In this document: piece after piece, positions 48,331-58,988 of the stretch
Layout of the letters: every line of letters starts with the position of its first letter
How positions within the stretch are numbered: position 1 is the stretch's first letter
Source: Diospyros lotus
Taxonomy: Eukaryota > Streptophyta > Magnoliopsida > Ericales > Ebenaceae
Assembly (NCBI RefSeq): GCF_014633365.1
Contig: NC_068347.1
Location: forward strand, 12,615,655 to 12,679,654
Length of the DNA stretch: 64,000 bases
Reading direction: 5' to 3'
The notes under the pieces: generated by a model
What the model saw: only the letters and a program-made list of their open reading frames with translations
The model's database searches: none
Told to the model about the DNA's origin: nothing
Position numbers and translations under genes: made by a program

Positions 48331-48830
48331 TGTAATACCTGAGATCTTTTATATTCAAGGAAATAGAATCATACGGAGTCGGGGGAAAAATTGTAATTTT
48401 GAAGTACGAGTAGAAGTGTAATTTTTTAGAAAGGAACCCAAGAACAAGTGTAATTTACTAAAAGACTTAAGAATTGGTGAGATTCAAGGATAGCTCAGGG
48501 AGCTAAATGAAATGGATTTCAAAAACTATTTAAATGTGACTTTGGATTCCAAATCCTATTTAAATCCAACTTTGGGACAAGTGGCAAGAATCCATTGGTC
48601 GCTTGGGAATAAGGGTGAGAGCCTCATAATGATAGGACAAGTGGCGAGATGCGATTAGCCTAGGATTTCTATAAATAGGCCTTAGAACTCAACGTAAGCC
48701 ATTCCAAAAGAATTTTGGATCGGTTTGGGTTCCGTTTCGAGGGATTGAGAGGGAGAGGTGTGTTCTTGAGAAAGAGAGCAAAAATCTACAAAAGGAATGA
48801 GATGAATCAGAGAAGACACAAGGGAGAACG
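48331..48830 (+). repeat. Tekay-like LTR start, truncated (element I)
   Basis: It begins TGTAATACCTGAGATC directly after H pol (left flank CTCTA) and has a TATA box, TTCTATAAATAGG, at about 48668. It is cut at 48830 by the Copia LTR of H2. Confidence 0.75.
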
Positions 48831-50183
48831 TGATACAAATGTAGCAATGGCACTAACACCCAAGAGGGGGGTGAATTGGGTTATTTAAAAAATCTAACTT
48901 GAGTTAAAAAAAAATGTTAATTGAGAATGATATGAATGAAATTTGAGTGAATATCAAAATGCAATGCTATAGAAATAAAAAGCAAAAATAATAACAGGAG
49001 ACCACAATTTATAGTGGTTCGGCTTTTCAAGCCTAATCCACTACCTTAGCTTCTCACTAAGGATTTCGCAAACCAATCTATATATCACCCCCTACTTGAT
49101 CAAGTCGGTCCTCTAGTCCAAGACTAGGAAGAAATATAACCTCCTATCACTTGGATAGGCCCTCAAGCTTACAAACTTGGAAGATAAAATACAACGATGA
49201 ATAAATTGAAACTCTAAGAACTTAAGCTCTTAGTTACACGTTCTCTCGAAGTAACTACAAGGCTAAAAACAAGATTGAACAAATGAAGAACAAAGCCTTG
49301 ATGCAATACAAAATGAGAGAACAAACATTTAAAGCGCTATGATCTTGAGTGGTTGGTAGGTGTAGAAAATAAATGTTATTCAGTAGCCTTAAATGCTCCT
49401 TCAATCTCTTATTTATAGATGATGGTGCTTGAAGACAAAAATAGAGTCGTTGGTGATAGTTGGGCGAGCATTTAATGCGGACAAAACTAGTCGTTATTAG
49501 CTTCATAATAACAAACTGTCGATAGAGAAAATGGGTTAGTCGACAATAATAAAAACATTAGGCATAGTCGACAGATTGAAGTTTCTTATCGACAGAACTA
49601 AAAGATAAATGTTATTTGTTGACAAAAGAAGATAGTATAGTTGATAGATCAAGGCTAATGAAAATATATATAAAAACACACACACTGTTAGTCGACAACA
49701 TCCATACCTTGGTCAATAGAATAAGAGTCATACATAAAAAATATGCAAGATGGCTCACTATTAGTCTACAGAAGCAAGGCTTTCTATTAACAGATGTAAT
49801 TTTTTAAACACTAGTAGTTGACAGATGCAAGCTTCTCTGTCGACATATCCAAGGAAAAAACATGAACTTAGTTAACAACTTTAGAAAATGCTACCTTTTG
49901 AAGAAACCTCTTTTTAATCTTGGTTCTTTTGAAGACTTATGATTCTTTAGTAACACTAGAAGTATGATTTTTCATGTTTGGAGAATAATTTGAATGATAA
50001 TGCTTTGTTTTTCTAATCTCCTAAAACATGTTTTAATGTTTTCTTTGAAAGACATGATTGATATTTTAATGTATATCATTTGAAATCATTTAAATTGATT
50101 TTTGAGACATTTAGAAGTAAGCACTGAAGTTTGAAGTTTTGACATATAACTTGTCATTATCAAAACACAAGAGTAAAATATCA
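48831..50183 (-). repeat. 3' LTR of Copia H2
   Basis: The LTR is 1.35 kb, TGATATTTTACTCTTG...TTTGTATCA on the minus strand, mirroring the C 5' LTR. GTCGAC/GTCGAT motifs cluster at 49515-49850. A TTTATAGTGGTTCGGC block and a TATA-like TCTATAAATAAG (minus) are present. Confidence 0.85.
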
Positions 50184-50677
50184 ATCTCCCCCTTTTTGGT
50201 GATGATCAAACATTTAAAAAATCAATTTCATTGATATCTCCCTCTTTTTATCAAAATCAAAAAGATAGGGAGTGAAAACTCCCCCTTTAGAGATCAAGAG
50301 AAGTCACAAGACTCCCCCTTAAACCAATAAGTGGATTGAAATACTATGAATGGGGAACATACGTAGATCCAGAAGATGCATTTTAACCATTCATATAATG
50401 CAAGAGTAAAATAGCATTCAGCCATACATAATCATTTAACCATGAAGTAGCACAAGTTAATCAGACAACAAAAATAACCAATTGTTAAGTACTTAAAAAT
50501 AAAAGGCATTCATAGATCCATAGGATTCATTTGATAAAAAAAAAAAAAACATATATGATAGGGGCAACAACTATGAATCTGGAGAAATGGATGATGGAGG
50601 AGACTAAGCTGAGGTAGGAGAAGAGACTAAGGGAAGAGAAGATGATGAGGGAGGAAGAGGGAACTGAGTAGACAAGA
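48831..50677 (-). mobile_element. Copia 3' end (element H2)
   Basis: On the minus strand this reads the tail of the post-pol gene (50677-50575, Ser/Pro-rich, matching 40525-40630), a 3' untranslated part, a purine tract CAAAAAGGGGGAGAT (50198-50184), then a complete 3' LTR. The rest was removed by insertion or deletion at LTR P (50678). Confidence 0.82.
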
Positions 50678-52255
50678 TGTAATACCCCAGATTTTTGAAC
50701 TCAAATATGAGGTGATACCTAAGGTTCTTAGGTTCTAATACTTAAGGAAATAGGTCATTTCAAAGGATTATAGAAGCTTTGAGACAAATGTTCAATTTCT
50801 GAACTAGTGGCAAAATCGTAAATATTGAAGTCGGATAAAAGTATAATTTATCTAAAATCTTGGGGTGCTAAGTGTAATTTATCCATTTTTCAGGGACCAA
50901 AAAGTGCAATTAAAAATGACCCGGGGACTAAGTTGCAAAGGGTCTAAGTACAGTTACGTGAAAAGTTCAGGCCGAAACGTCATTTGTTGAAACCTTAAAA
51001 TATTGTTTCAAAATACATTGGATTTCAAACTCAAATTGAATGTAGCTTTGGATTGTTTTGAAGTCCAAGTCCAAGTCTTTGTTAAAGTAAGTCTTCTCCA
51101 AGTCTTCTTTAAGTCTTTGCTAAGTCATTTCCAAGTATTTTCTAAGTCTTCTCCAAGTCTTTTGCTTAGTCTCCAAGCTAGAGACATGTGGCAAGCTTCC
51201 ATTGGTTATTTGGAAGAAAAGGTAAGATCACGTGATGGCTCATAATGACACCTTGAGGTGGCATCGCGTGATTGGCCATAAAAACTACTTAGCCTCCAAG
51301 TTTGATAAAGTCTCCAAACCTTATCTTCAAGGACACATGGCAAGCAACCATTGGACTACTTGGAAGCTAAGTTAAGGACTCATGATGACCCTTGAGGTGG
51401 CGACATGTGGTTGGTTAGAAAAGTCTATAAATAGGGGCCTATGTTAATCATAAATCATTTCAAACATTCTAGAGGAGAATCTCTTCCAAATTAAGGGAAA
51501 CAAAGGGGAGGGTCTTGTTCTTGAGAAAAAGAAGAGAATCCTGCAAAAAAAGAAGGAAGAAATTGATGGAGAATCGAGGGGGAACGGGCCTCGCCGGAGT
51601 TTTTGAGTCTTTCTCGAAGTTCATGTCAAGCAGCTAGGAAACCCATCCCGCTCGTTGTAAACTGTGCTTCCTAAGGTGATTAGTCAAGGTGAGTGATTCA
51701 TGCATGTTTTGCGACACTTTGAGCATTTGTTGCTTCACTTGTGTGTGAATGTTAGCTTGCATATCATGCCTTTGTGGCTTACATGTCATATTTTCCCTTA
51801 TCATGCTTTTGTGGCTTACATGTCATATTTTCCCTTGTTTATGCATATTGCTTCTACTTTGTCATATATCATGTTTGTGTTGGTGACTATGGCAAGTTGT
51901 TGGGCCATCATGGAAGAACTTGTGCTCTTACGGTGAGCCAGGGGTGACTATGATGACCGCGGGGGTTATTGCAACACCTTGGCATTGTTACCACAGGGGT
52001 GGATTTCATAATGGCATTATTGCATTTGCACGCACATACCTTTCTTTTTGGATTCAGTCGCTTAAATGTTATTATCTAACTTAGGTGCTTCATACCCCTG
52101 GGACATTCAACGTCCCAGGTATATCAGATGTGCCAGATGATCCAAGTTCTAGTACGAGTAAGGGCAAAAGGTGGTGCTTGGCTAGCTTTGGGTTTTGCAG
52201 CTAGCTTTAGCTTTTATTTCATTATGTACCCTTATAACCAAGTGATGTATTGTAA
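50678..52255 (+). repeat. Tekay-like LTR, 3' end missing (element P)
   Basis: It begins TGTAATACCCCAGATTTTTG (left flank CAAGA). The TATA box GTCTATAAATAGGGG is near 51423. Internal duplications are an AAGTCTT-rich tandem stretch (51075-51170), a roughly 200-bp degenerate duplication around ACATGTGGCAAGC (51185-51420) and a 35-bp tandem pair around CTTACATGTCATATTTTCCC (51777-51838). No GTTACA end is found before the next fragment. Confidence 0.7.
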
Positions 52256-52259
52256 TAGC

Positions 52260-52440
52260 AGCTAGGACACTCAAGGTTGTAATGGCCATGCGGTCGAAGA
52301 ATGAGGAACATGACATGTCGCACACAGTGCAATAAAGGAATGGGTGGATCCTGTGTCAAAGAGTACACAAACGTCATGATCGACACTCTTTTCATTACTA
52401 AAGGGTGTGTGTGTGGGTGTTCTCGTGGGATCGATAATCT
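52260..52440 (-). pseudogene. pro: Ty3-type protease fragment
   Basis: On the minus strand VCVLFDTGSTHSFIALC contains the retropepsin Asp-Thr-Gly (about 52370-52320), the form used by Tekay-like elements. Nothing else of that element is adjacent. Its upstream flank merges into the Athila-type sequence left of L. Confidence 0.6.
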
Positions 52441-52495
52441 TGGTAGGTGTATAGTTTGATTGTTGAGGGACTAGCAATGTTTAAGTTGGGGGGTA

Positions 52496-54140
52496 TGATG
52501 AGGAGTTAATTTTTCTAAATCTTAATAAATTATATCCCTATTTTTTATCTTATATTAATGTTTAATTTGAATAATTATGTACATTATGTACTATTGTCAG
52601 GATGATATGAAGAAATTGACATTTGTCGAGTAATTGAAGATGTTAAAGAGTTAATCGGATGGCCAACGTTACTACTCAAAATCTAATGCAATTGGGTCAA
52701 CTATTCAATGGAGTCTAACAAAGAAGGCCCAAGTATTTTAATACCAAAGAAGGCCCAAGCATTTTAATTGCAAGGAAGGCCCAAATCCAACATTAAGAAG
52801 ACCCAAAACCCAACTTGTAAAAATCCTTTTTATTTTTATTTTTTAATTTTTTTTAGGTGTGTCTTTTAGCTAAAATCCATTTAACTTTAGGTGTGTATTT
52901 TAGCTAAAATTCATTTAACTTTAGGTGTGTGAGTGCCCATTAGATATAATTATGTCTAGTTGAATAATTGAAATTGTGTGGTTTGTATTGCATCTTGTGG
53001 ACTATAAATAGCTCACTTTGTTACACTTGTAAGGGGAATTATTATTCTTGAATCAAAGCATAGTTGTTTTCTTAGATTTTCTCTTTGAGAATTGCTCTTG
53101 TTTTCTCTTCTTTTCTCTATTGCCTTCGCTTGTGATCTTACTTTCTTTTTTTCTTCTCTTAAATTCTTATGTCATTTATTGTTACTTTATTATCTACCGC
53201 TTAAATGGCCGGTTAATTTATGCCTTTAAATTTGTACAATTTTAATTCACGTCTTTTTATTATCTACCGCCTAGATGGCCAGTTAATTTCTGCTATTTTA
53301 ATTCTTGTTATTTAAATTCTGTTATTTAAATAATGCCATTTAAATTCCTGTCAATTAACTTTCAAATAGAGATAAGTAGCTAAATCCAATCTTGGGTTAA
53401 GGTAAGGACAGTGTCCAATGCTAATGATTCCCAAAGAAAGTTGTGTTTTAAATGAGTGACATTAATTTAAATTTCAATATGGGTGTGTAGTAATTATTGA
53501 GAAATCACTAGGATTGGATTGGAGCGTAAGCCTAACTTAGAGCTTTATGCCATGTATGGGAGTTACTAGAACTAGAAACGCTATCATACCCAAACCCGGA
53601 TGATTAATTTAGTTGTTTTGTGTATTAATTGCAATTAGATTTATGGTAGTTGCTTAAACTAGAATCCCACATATCATGTATAGGGATTGATTAAACTAGA
53701 ACTATCATCATCTCTAATTACATTTAATAACAAACCCTCATATCTAAAATTAAATTAATGTTGTTAATCTTTTCTGCTAAAAATTGGGGATCAGTGGGTT
53801 GGTGCTGAAATTGTTTTAACTCAAGTGCTATCTAATTTTATATTTTCACATTTAGTGTTTATTTCAGTTTCTGACTTGCTTTATTTCCTAGTATCCGTTA
53901 TCTGAAAATCCATAAAAAAATCTTATTGCTAATTCGTCCAAATGCGTGTGTGTGTGTGTGACATTCTTTTTCTTTTGCCATAAATAAATCTCAGTGGATG
54001 ACCTGGACCCATCCAGAAAATACAAATTTAAATTTGGACTACAACTGCACTCGTACAATGACGAGTATAAACCTCTCACTAAAATAAAAAAAAATATAAA
54101 AGTTTTATTGTGTTTTAATTGCAGGGTGAGAGTGCAGCCA
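52496..54140 (+). repeat. 5' LTR of element L
   Basis: It starts TGATGAGGAGTTAATT and ends AGTGCAGCCA. The TATA box ACTATAAATAGC is at about 53001. It has two CTACCGC...GATGGCC blocks (53195-53285), related to the CATATAGGCGGT blocks of A and G, and a (TG)n run at 53944-53960. The purine tract GTTGGGGGGT just upstream belongs to a further internal end. Confidence 0.88.
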
Positions 54141-54145
54141 AATTT

Positions 54146-54163
54146 TGGCGCCGTTGCCGGGGA
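54146..54163 (+). promoter_or_regulatory. Primer binding site, tRNA-Asp type (element L)
   Basis: TGGCGCCGTTGCCGGGGA is a perfect 18-base complement to the 3' end of plant tRNA-Asp, five bases after the LTR. Confidence 0.95.
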
Positions 54164-55345
54164 GATTGAGGCAAAAACAAAAAGAAAAAAAATTATAAAT
54201 TAAAAAAAATTAAAAAATTAAATAAAAAAATAAAAATATATATTTAGATAACTATTAGTTACTAAACAGTGCAAGAGACTATGATCAGGTATGATTATTG
54301 AAACATTAATTGATTCATTAGCATCATTATCTGTCGTTGAATTGTCATTTTCATATTCTTTATATCTCAGTATTTTAGCATTTATGTGTCTTCTAATGCA
54401 TTTGGCCATCTCGATCCCAGTGAGGGGAGGGTTTTTTTTTAACCAGAGTCAGAGAGAGAATTCTTATCTGTCGGGATACGACCTAGATCTTTACATTGAT
54501 TACCCCAGTTCCTATGACCATTGGAATTATCCTTGGAGCGATCACTCTTTGTTACAATCTCATTAACCGTTTCTCTCCAGTATCTCACCAATTTGAGTTA
54601 GAACAAGGGGTTAAATCTGATACTTATCAACTTTAGGATGAAAATTTTTTAGAAGACACCCTTCAGGAGTTTATGCAAGGTTAAATGAGTTTTAATACAC
54701 AACTGATCGAATTTCAAGAACAAACCACTAGGGCTATAGGTGACATTTTAGAACAATTGATTGAGCTTACACAAACCTTGTGCGTGAGTGAGCTTGGCGA
54801 GTTTCCAAACCAACCCAATCAAAATTTCAAAGGGGGGAAATCATCATTCAATGCACCCATAGGTCAAGAGTTAGTCCAATTTACATCCATCCCTAGGAAT
54901 GATGAGTCAATTGAGAGACTTGATGAACCTAGGATGTACAAGCAATCATAGAAGAAAAATTGGACCAACATAATGTGAGAAAAGAAGAAACCTGGGAGGA
55001 AGAAGAGGACAAAATTCGAGAGTCAAAATGTGAAGATGTCACAGGTCTATCCATATTTAAGCCTAAATTTCTATCTTTTAGGCTAGTCTATATTATTGGG
55101 GATCAAATTAAACCAAACATGTGAGGCATTTGTGCGAATTAATGTGCCGTACTCTGATGTAATAAAACCAACACCTCTGGATGATATATTTTCAAAATAT
55201 GTATGTGTATTCATGAGAAAAATCAATTTACATAATTTTGAAAATAACTTTAAAAGTGGTGTAATGAATGGGAGTTATTATATGATTAGGTGGGTAACCA
55301 CTCATTTGATCCTTAACTGGAAGAAAAGAAAAGAAAAACTCTAAA
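54164..55345 (+). pseudogene. gag: Athila-type gag remnants (element L)
   Basis: There is an A-rich leader, then an open part ending DYPSSYDHWNYPWSDHSLLQ near 54560. A gag C-terminal piece at 54685-54951 reads IELTQTLCVSELGEFPNQP, parallel to LTKLTQTLSVREPGKFPSQP in G. Further decayed sequence to 55345 includes EAFVRINVPYSDVIKPTP, which resembles the INVP...DAL/DVI stretch that ends Athila Gag. Stops are frequent. No complete capsid fold or zinc knuckle is visible. Confidence 0.6.
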
Positions 55346-55812
55346 AAATAAAATAAAAATATATAATAAAATAAAATTTTATTTTTTTAAATAAATAAAA
55401 ATATATATATACAAAAAAAAAAGATAAAGAAAAGAGGGAGACATAATTGACGCTAGTGGTAGCCATTTTTCTCAAGTAGTGCAATCACCACCACCCTATA
55501 AAGAAAGAGGCACACTGCCAAATGTTGAAAAAGGAGACGCCGAGCATTGAAAAAAAGAAACGTCAAACGTTGAAAAATGAGACACCAGACGTGACCCTGC
55601 ACTCGTGGCACGCCTCGAGCCAAGTGTAGTTGTTGGAATGGTGACTTCCATTGCCCTATAAGAGATCTCGTATCTACATGAGGCAAGCCACACTTCTTTG
55701 AGCTCGGTCTTCTCTCTTTTGTGTTATTCTCCGATCAGGTACTCTCATCCCTTGTGTAAGGTTCATAATTCTTTACTTTCTTTTTATTATAGTTGTCTTT
55801 TGAAAAAAAAAA
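55346..55812 (+). other. Non-coding stretch before the captured segment
   Basis: A/T-only runs at 55346-55435 are followed by less AT-rich sequence with CCTATAAAGAAAG (about 55494) and CCTATAAGAGATC (about 55656), both TATA-like. A T/C-rich leader follows (55690-55800). It could be a 5' untranslated or promoter piece carried with the downstream segment; that is inference only. Confidence 0.35.
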
Positions 55813-56406
55813 ATGAATCTTCAGCTCTCAAAAATTTGCAAGTATTATCCATCTTTCCCGCATAATGATTTGAAAAAAATTTATGCTACTAGGTGCTAAA
55901 AACTTAGGCTGTTGATGCGTAATAACATCCCTGAAGATATTCATTGGCTGATCGAAACAAAAGTTTGATTAGCTGGCGAAACTTCACTTAGTTTTAAGCA
56001 CTTTCCAGGCTTGGGAAATAGTAGTTTTGCGAAGAAACGAAGAGCAAAAAGAATAAATGGTTATCACAAATGTGCTCGTTGGACCTGTAACACACGATGC
56101 AAATCTATGGTGTTTACGTCCATAAATCAAGAAGATAAAATTAGTTTCATAAAGGATGGACTGAGTAAGGAGTCTTTGGATGATATTCGATTGACTCTTG
56201 AGACGTATCCATGTGGAATAGTGTAAAGAGAACTTCTTACTTTATGGAACCAGTTCATAAGTGACCACCAACGCTATAGTTTTGAGAATCTGACTAAAAA
56301 CGACCTTGTTTTCCAATCTATAAGAAAATTGGATGGGAAGCCTATCCCCACTTCATAGAAAGTGTTTAAGCCATTTCTGAACGTAAAACCAGATAAAGAT
56401 GTGAGC
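55813..56406 (+). pseudogene. Unrecognised open segment in frame with LOG
   Basis: From ATG 55813 one frame runs, with about four stops, up to the LOG start. It carries non-repetitive, gene-like sequence: KICKYYPSFPHNDLKKIY, GLGNSSFAKKRRAKRINGYH, CARWTCNTRCKSM (three closely spaced Cys), LSKESLDDIRLTLETYPCG, WNQFISDHQRYSFENLTKND and KVFKPFLNVKPDKD. I do not recognise the family, and it does not resemble gag, pol or known env-like proteins. A possible short intron (GTGAGC...TTTCTAG, 56401-56505, 105 bp, T-rich) lies between its end and LOG. It may be another captured host sequence or part of the same transcript. Confidence 0.45.
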
Positions 56407-56529
56407 CACAATCACAACTACTTTTACATACGCATGATTTTTGTTTGTGTTTATTTCTTGTTGAATTCCTATATAGCTACTGTTGATCACCAAACTTCTT
56501 TCTAGGGCATACATAAGAAACAAATGTAA

Positions 56530-57189
56530 ATGGAAGGCCAGTTAGTTCGTCGAATCAATACTATATGTGTACTCTGTGGCTCTCAACTTGGGAGCAATAT
56601 TTGTTACACACTTGCAGCAAGCAAACTTGGCCAAAAATTGGGAGAGCGAAAAATTAATTTGGTATATGAAGGGGGAAGTCATGGATTGAATGGTTGTATT
56701 TCACAAGTTACACATCTTGGAAAATTATATGTGGTAGGTGTAATGCCAATCCCTTTGGTTGAACCACATATTTCTGAGATTACACACGGTCAACTTATAA
56801 AAATGACTTCTATGTTTGAGCGCATGGCTTGTAAGATCTATCAGTCAGACGCCTTCATTGCTTTACCAGGAGGTTTTGGAACACTTGAATAAATCTTTTA
56901 TATAATCTCCTGGGCCAAGAGTAATCTCCATACCAAACCCATTGAACTTTTAAATGTTAACCATTTTTTCGATGGGTTGCTCTCTTTTCTTGATCAGGCT
57001 GTGGACCAAAAGTTCATTTTTCTTTCAGCATGAAAGATTTTCATTTCTGCATCCACCATTGAGGAAGTGCTAGAGAAATTACATGCTTATGTTCCACAAC
57101 GCGATCCTCATGAGTCTCGGATAGACTGGTCTAAGACAATCAGTAACAAGCGCCAAAATAGTCCGATTAATTTAAATTTATCACTGTAA
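56530..57189 (+). pseudogene. LOG-like: LOG-type cytokinin riboside phosphoribohydrolase, intronless pseudogene
   Basis: LOG enzymes release active cytokinin bases from riboside monophosphates in the plant cytosol and nucleus. One frame of 219 codons from ATG 56530 to TAA 57187 matches the family over its usual length. Motifs are INTICVLCGSQLGSN (about residues 10-24), INLVYEGGSHGLNG (about 41-54, usual GGGS form altered), VVGVMPIPL, SDAFIALPGGFGTLE (about 107-121), ISWAKSNLHTKPIELLNVN and STIEEVLEKLHAYVP. A TAA at 56890 replaces exactly the last Glu of the family motif PGGxGTxxE, and a TGA lies at 57031. The MHQRKAEM-type segment is degraded (MFERMACK). Plant LOG genes have several introns and none is present, so a reverse-transcribed copy is likely. 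It lies between the LTRs of L. Confidence 0.9.
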
Positions 57190-58988
57190 GGAGTGCTCTT
57201 TGTTAAGATGGCTGAGTAAGGAATACTTTTTGCACTCTTGAGACACATCTATTTATTGTACAACTTGCAGGATTTTTCTTGGTTGTGTTCCTTAAAAAAA
57301 ATTAATTAATTAATTAAAAAAAGCTGTGGAATGTTGTTAAGCAAGTCTATGATAAGATGGCTAAGTAAGGAGTACTTTTTGTACATTTGAGATGCATTTT
57401 GTTTATCTTATGACTTACATGGAATTTTTATTTTGGTGTGAAAATATAAATATATATATATGGTATGCTCATTTGTTTGTTTGAGTTTTAGTAGTTCACA
57501 GTAAATCTATGGACTTGTGGAGTTACAAGTATTCCTAACAATCCTATTTTATTACTATAATTCAGGTTGGGGGGTGTAAGATCTAGTTATGAATTATTTG
57601 GTTCATGTTTAACTGTGAGTTTGCTATTACTTGCTTGTAGTCTTGTGTGAATTGATTATCTTTATCTACTCTTATTAAAAAAAATGTGTGTTTTAAATAA
57701 CGCTATTCCTAAAGCTTTAAAGTTATGCATTGATAGCCGGTTAAGTTTGCAATACGAAACATGAATGCATTGATTTCTTATTTGAAAATGTATATGCATT
57801 AGAACAAGTAAATTTGTATTCATCGGGTATTCAAAATTTAAAAATTGGTTATCGGTCATAAAGTCAAAGGTAACAGTAATTAGCTGATTAGTACATTGTA
57901 TGATCCATCAACAGAAGTGGAGACTATTACCCAAGTGAGTGTTTGAGCCTAATAACCGTTAATTCTGATTGAAATAGCACTTACTCTAAATATGCTTTAT
58001 TGTTTATCTCATCTTTTCAGTAGCTTCAAAACATCAATTCGCTTTGAATGTCTAGTATGATAGTGGATGAATTTGACTGGTTTCAAACTCCGAATTAGAT
58101 GACTGAGTAACATCATTTTGTAGAAGCATGATAGGGGGATCGATTTCTTTCATTTTGGGCCTATTAACCTTTTTCTTTCTTTAAATTAACCTCTCTTGCT
58201 AACCCATTTGAGCCATTTGTAGTATAATTTCTTTCGTTACCCTCGTTTAACCCATAATCATATGAATTTTTTTCCATCCTGGTGTGTTTTTTTGGGAATT
58301 AGTCTATCTAGCTATTTTCATATCTTAAAAAAAATTGAAAAAAAAGAGAAAAGAAATTCTCTTAGCTATTCAGCACAATTGTTTCAAAATAAATTCTGAA
58401 GAAAAAAAAAATTGACACACCCTTTGCACACTCTACCTTTTCTTTGACAACCTTTATTAACCTCATAACCCCATTACAACCCGGTCTGGTCCCTCTTAAT
58501 GCTATAAATCACGTGATCTCAGAATTCGAGTTTGGAGTAGGGAATCATGTTTAAATCTAGAAACTATTCATTTAGGGCATTATTCCAGTCATGAAACTAT
58601 GTCAATTTCACTATTCTTTCTTGAAAATACGTTCCTTGTATTTGGGATGACACCGAGTTTTGAACTTGTTCTGCGTTTACTCTTATAATGGTGCATCCCC
58701 TTATGTGTACACCTGAGGAATCATTTTTATTGGAGGAAAAATCCATAGTAAGATTTAAAGTCAAAACTTCGAGGGAGTAAGTCTGTGTGTTGGTTATCCG
58801 AATTGCCATTCCTGGGATTGTATGACCTTTAACTAAAAATCTGATTTAGAATACTAAATTACTTATTCGATTTTATGCATTTTGGTTTCGAATTTGAAAT
58901 TTTTACATTCATACAGTTATTGCGAATAAATCTTGACAGGTGTATAGTCTGATTGCTAAGGAACTAGCAATGTTTAAGTTTGACGGTA
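57190..58988 (+). other. 3' internal part of element L
   Basis: A block around AAGATGGCTGAGTAAGGAAT (57203-57272) is duplicated at about 57352-57425 (AAGATGGCTAAGTAAGGAGT), possibly 3' untranslated sequence carried with LOG. The remainder is AT-rich with GGTTGGGGGGTGTAAGATC near 57567 and no recognisable domain. The end, TTTAAGTTTGACGGTA, is a decayed purine tract before the 3' LTR. Confidence 0.5.

Noticed and set aside
53048..53245. Hydrophobic small protein repeated at 59584-59781
   Set aside because: The two copies are simply the two LTRs of L; T/C-rich leader sequence after the TATA box gives Leu/Phe/Ser by composition.
54146..54163. Possible tRNA-Asp gene sequence
   Set aside because: Only the 18-base complement of the tRNA 3' end is present next to an LTR, which is a primer binding site; no cloverleaf. 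The same holds at 1234-1251 and 16787-16804.
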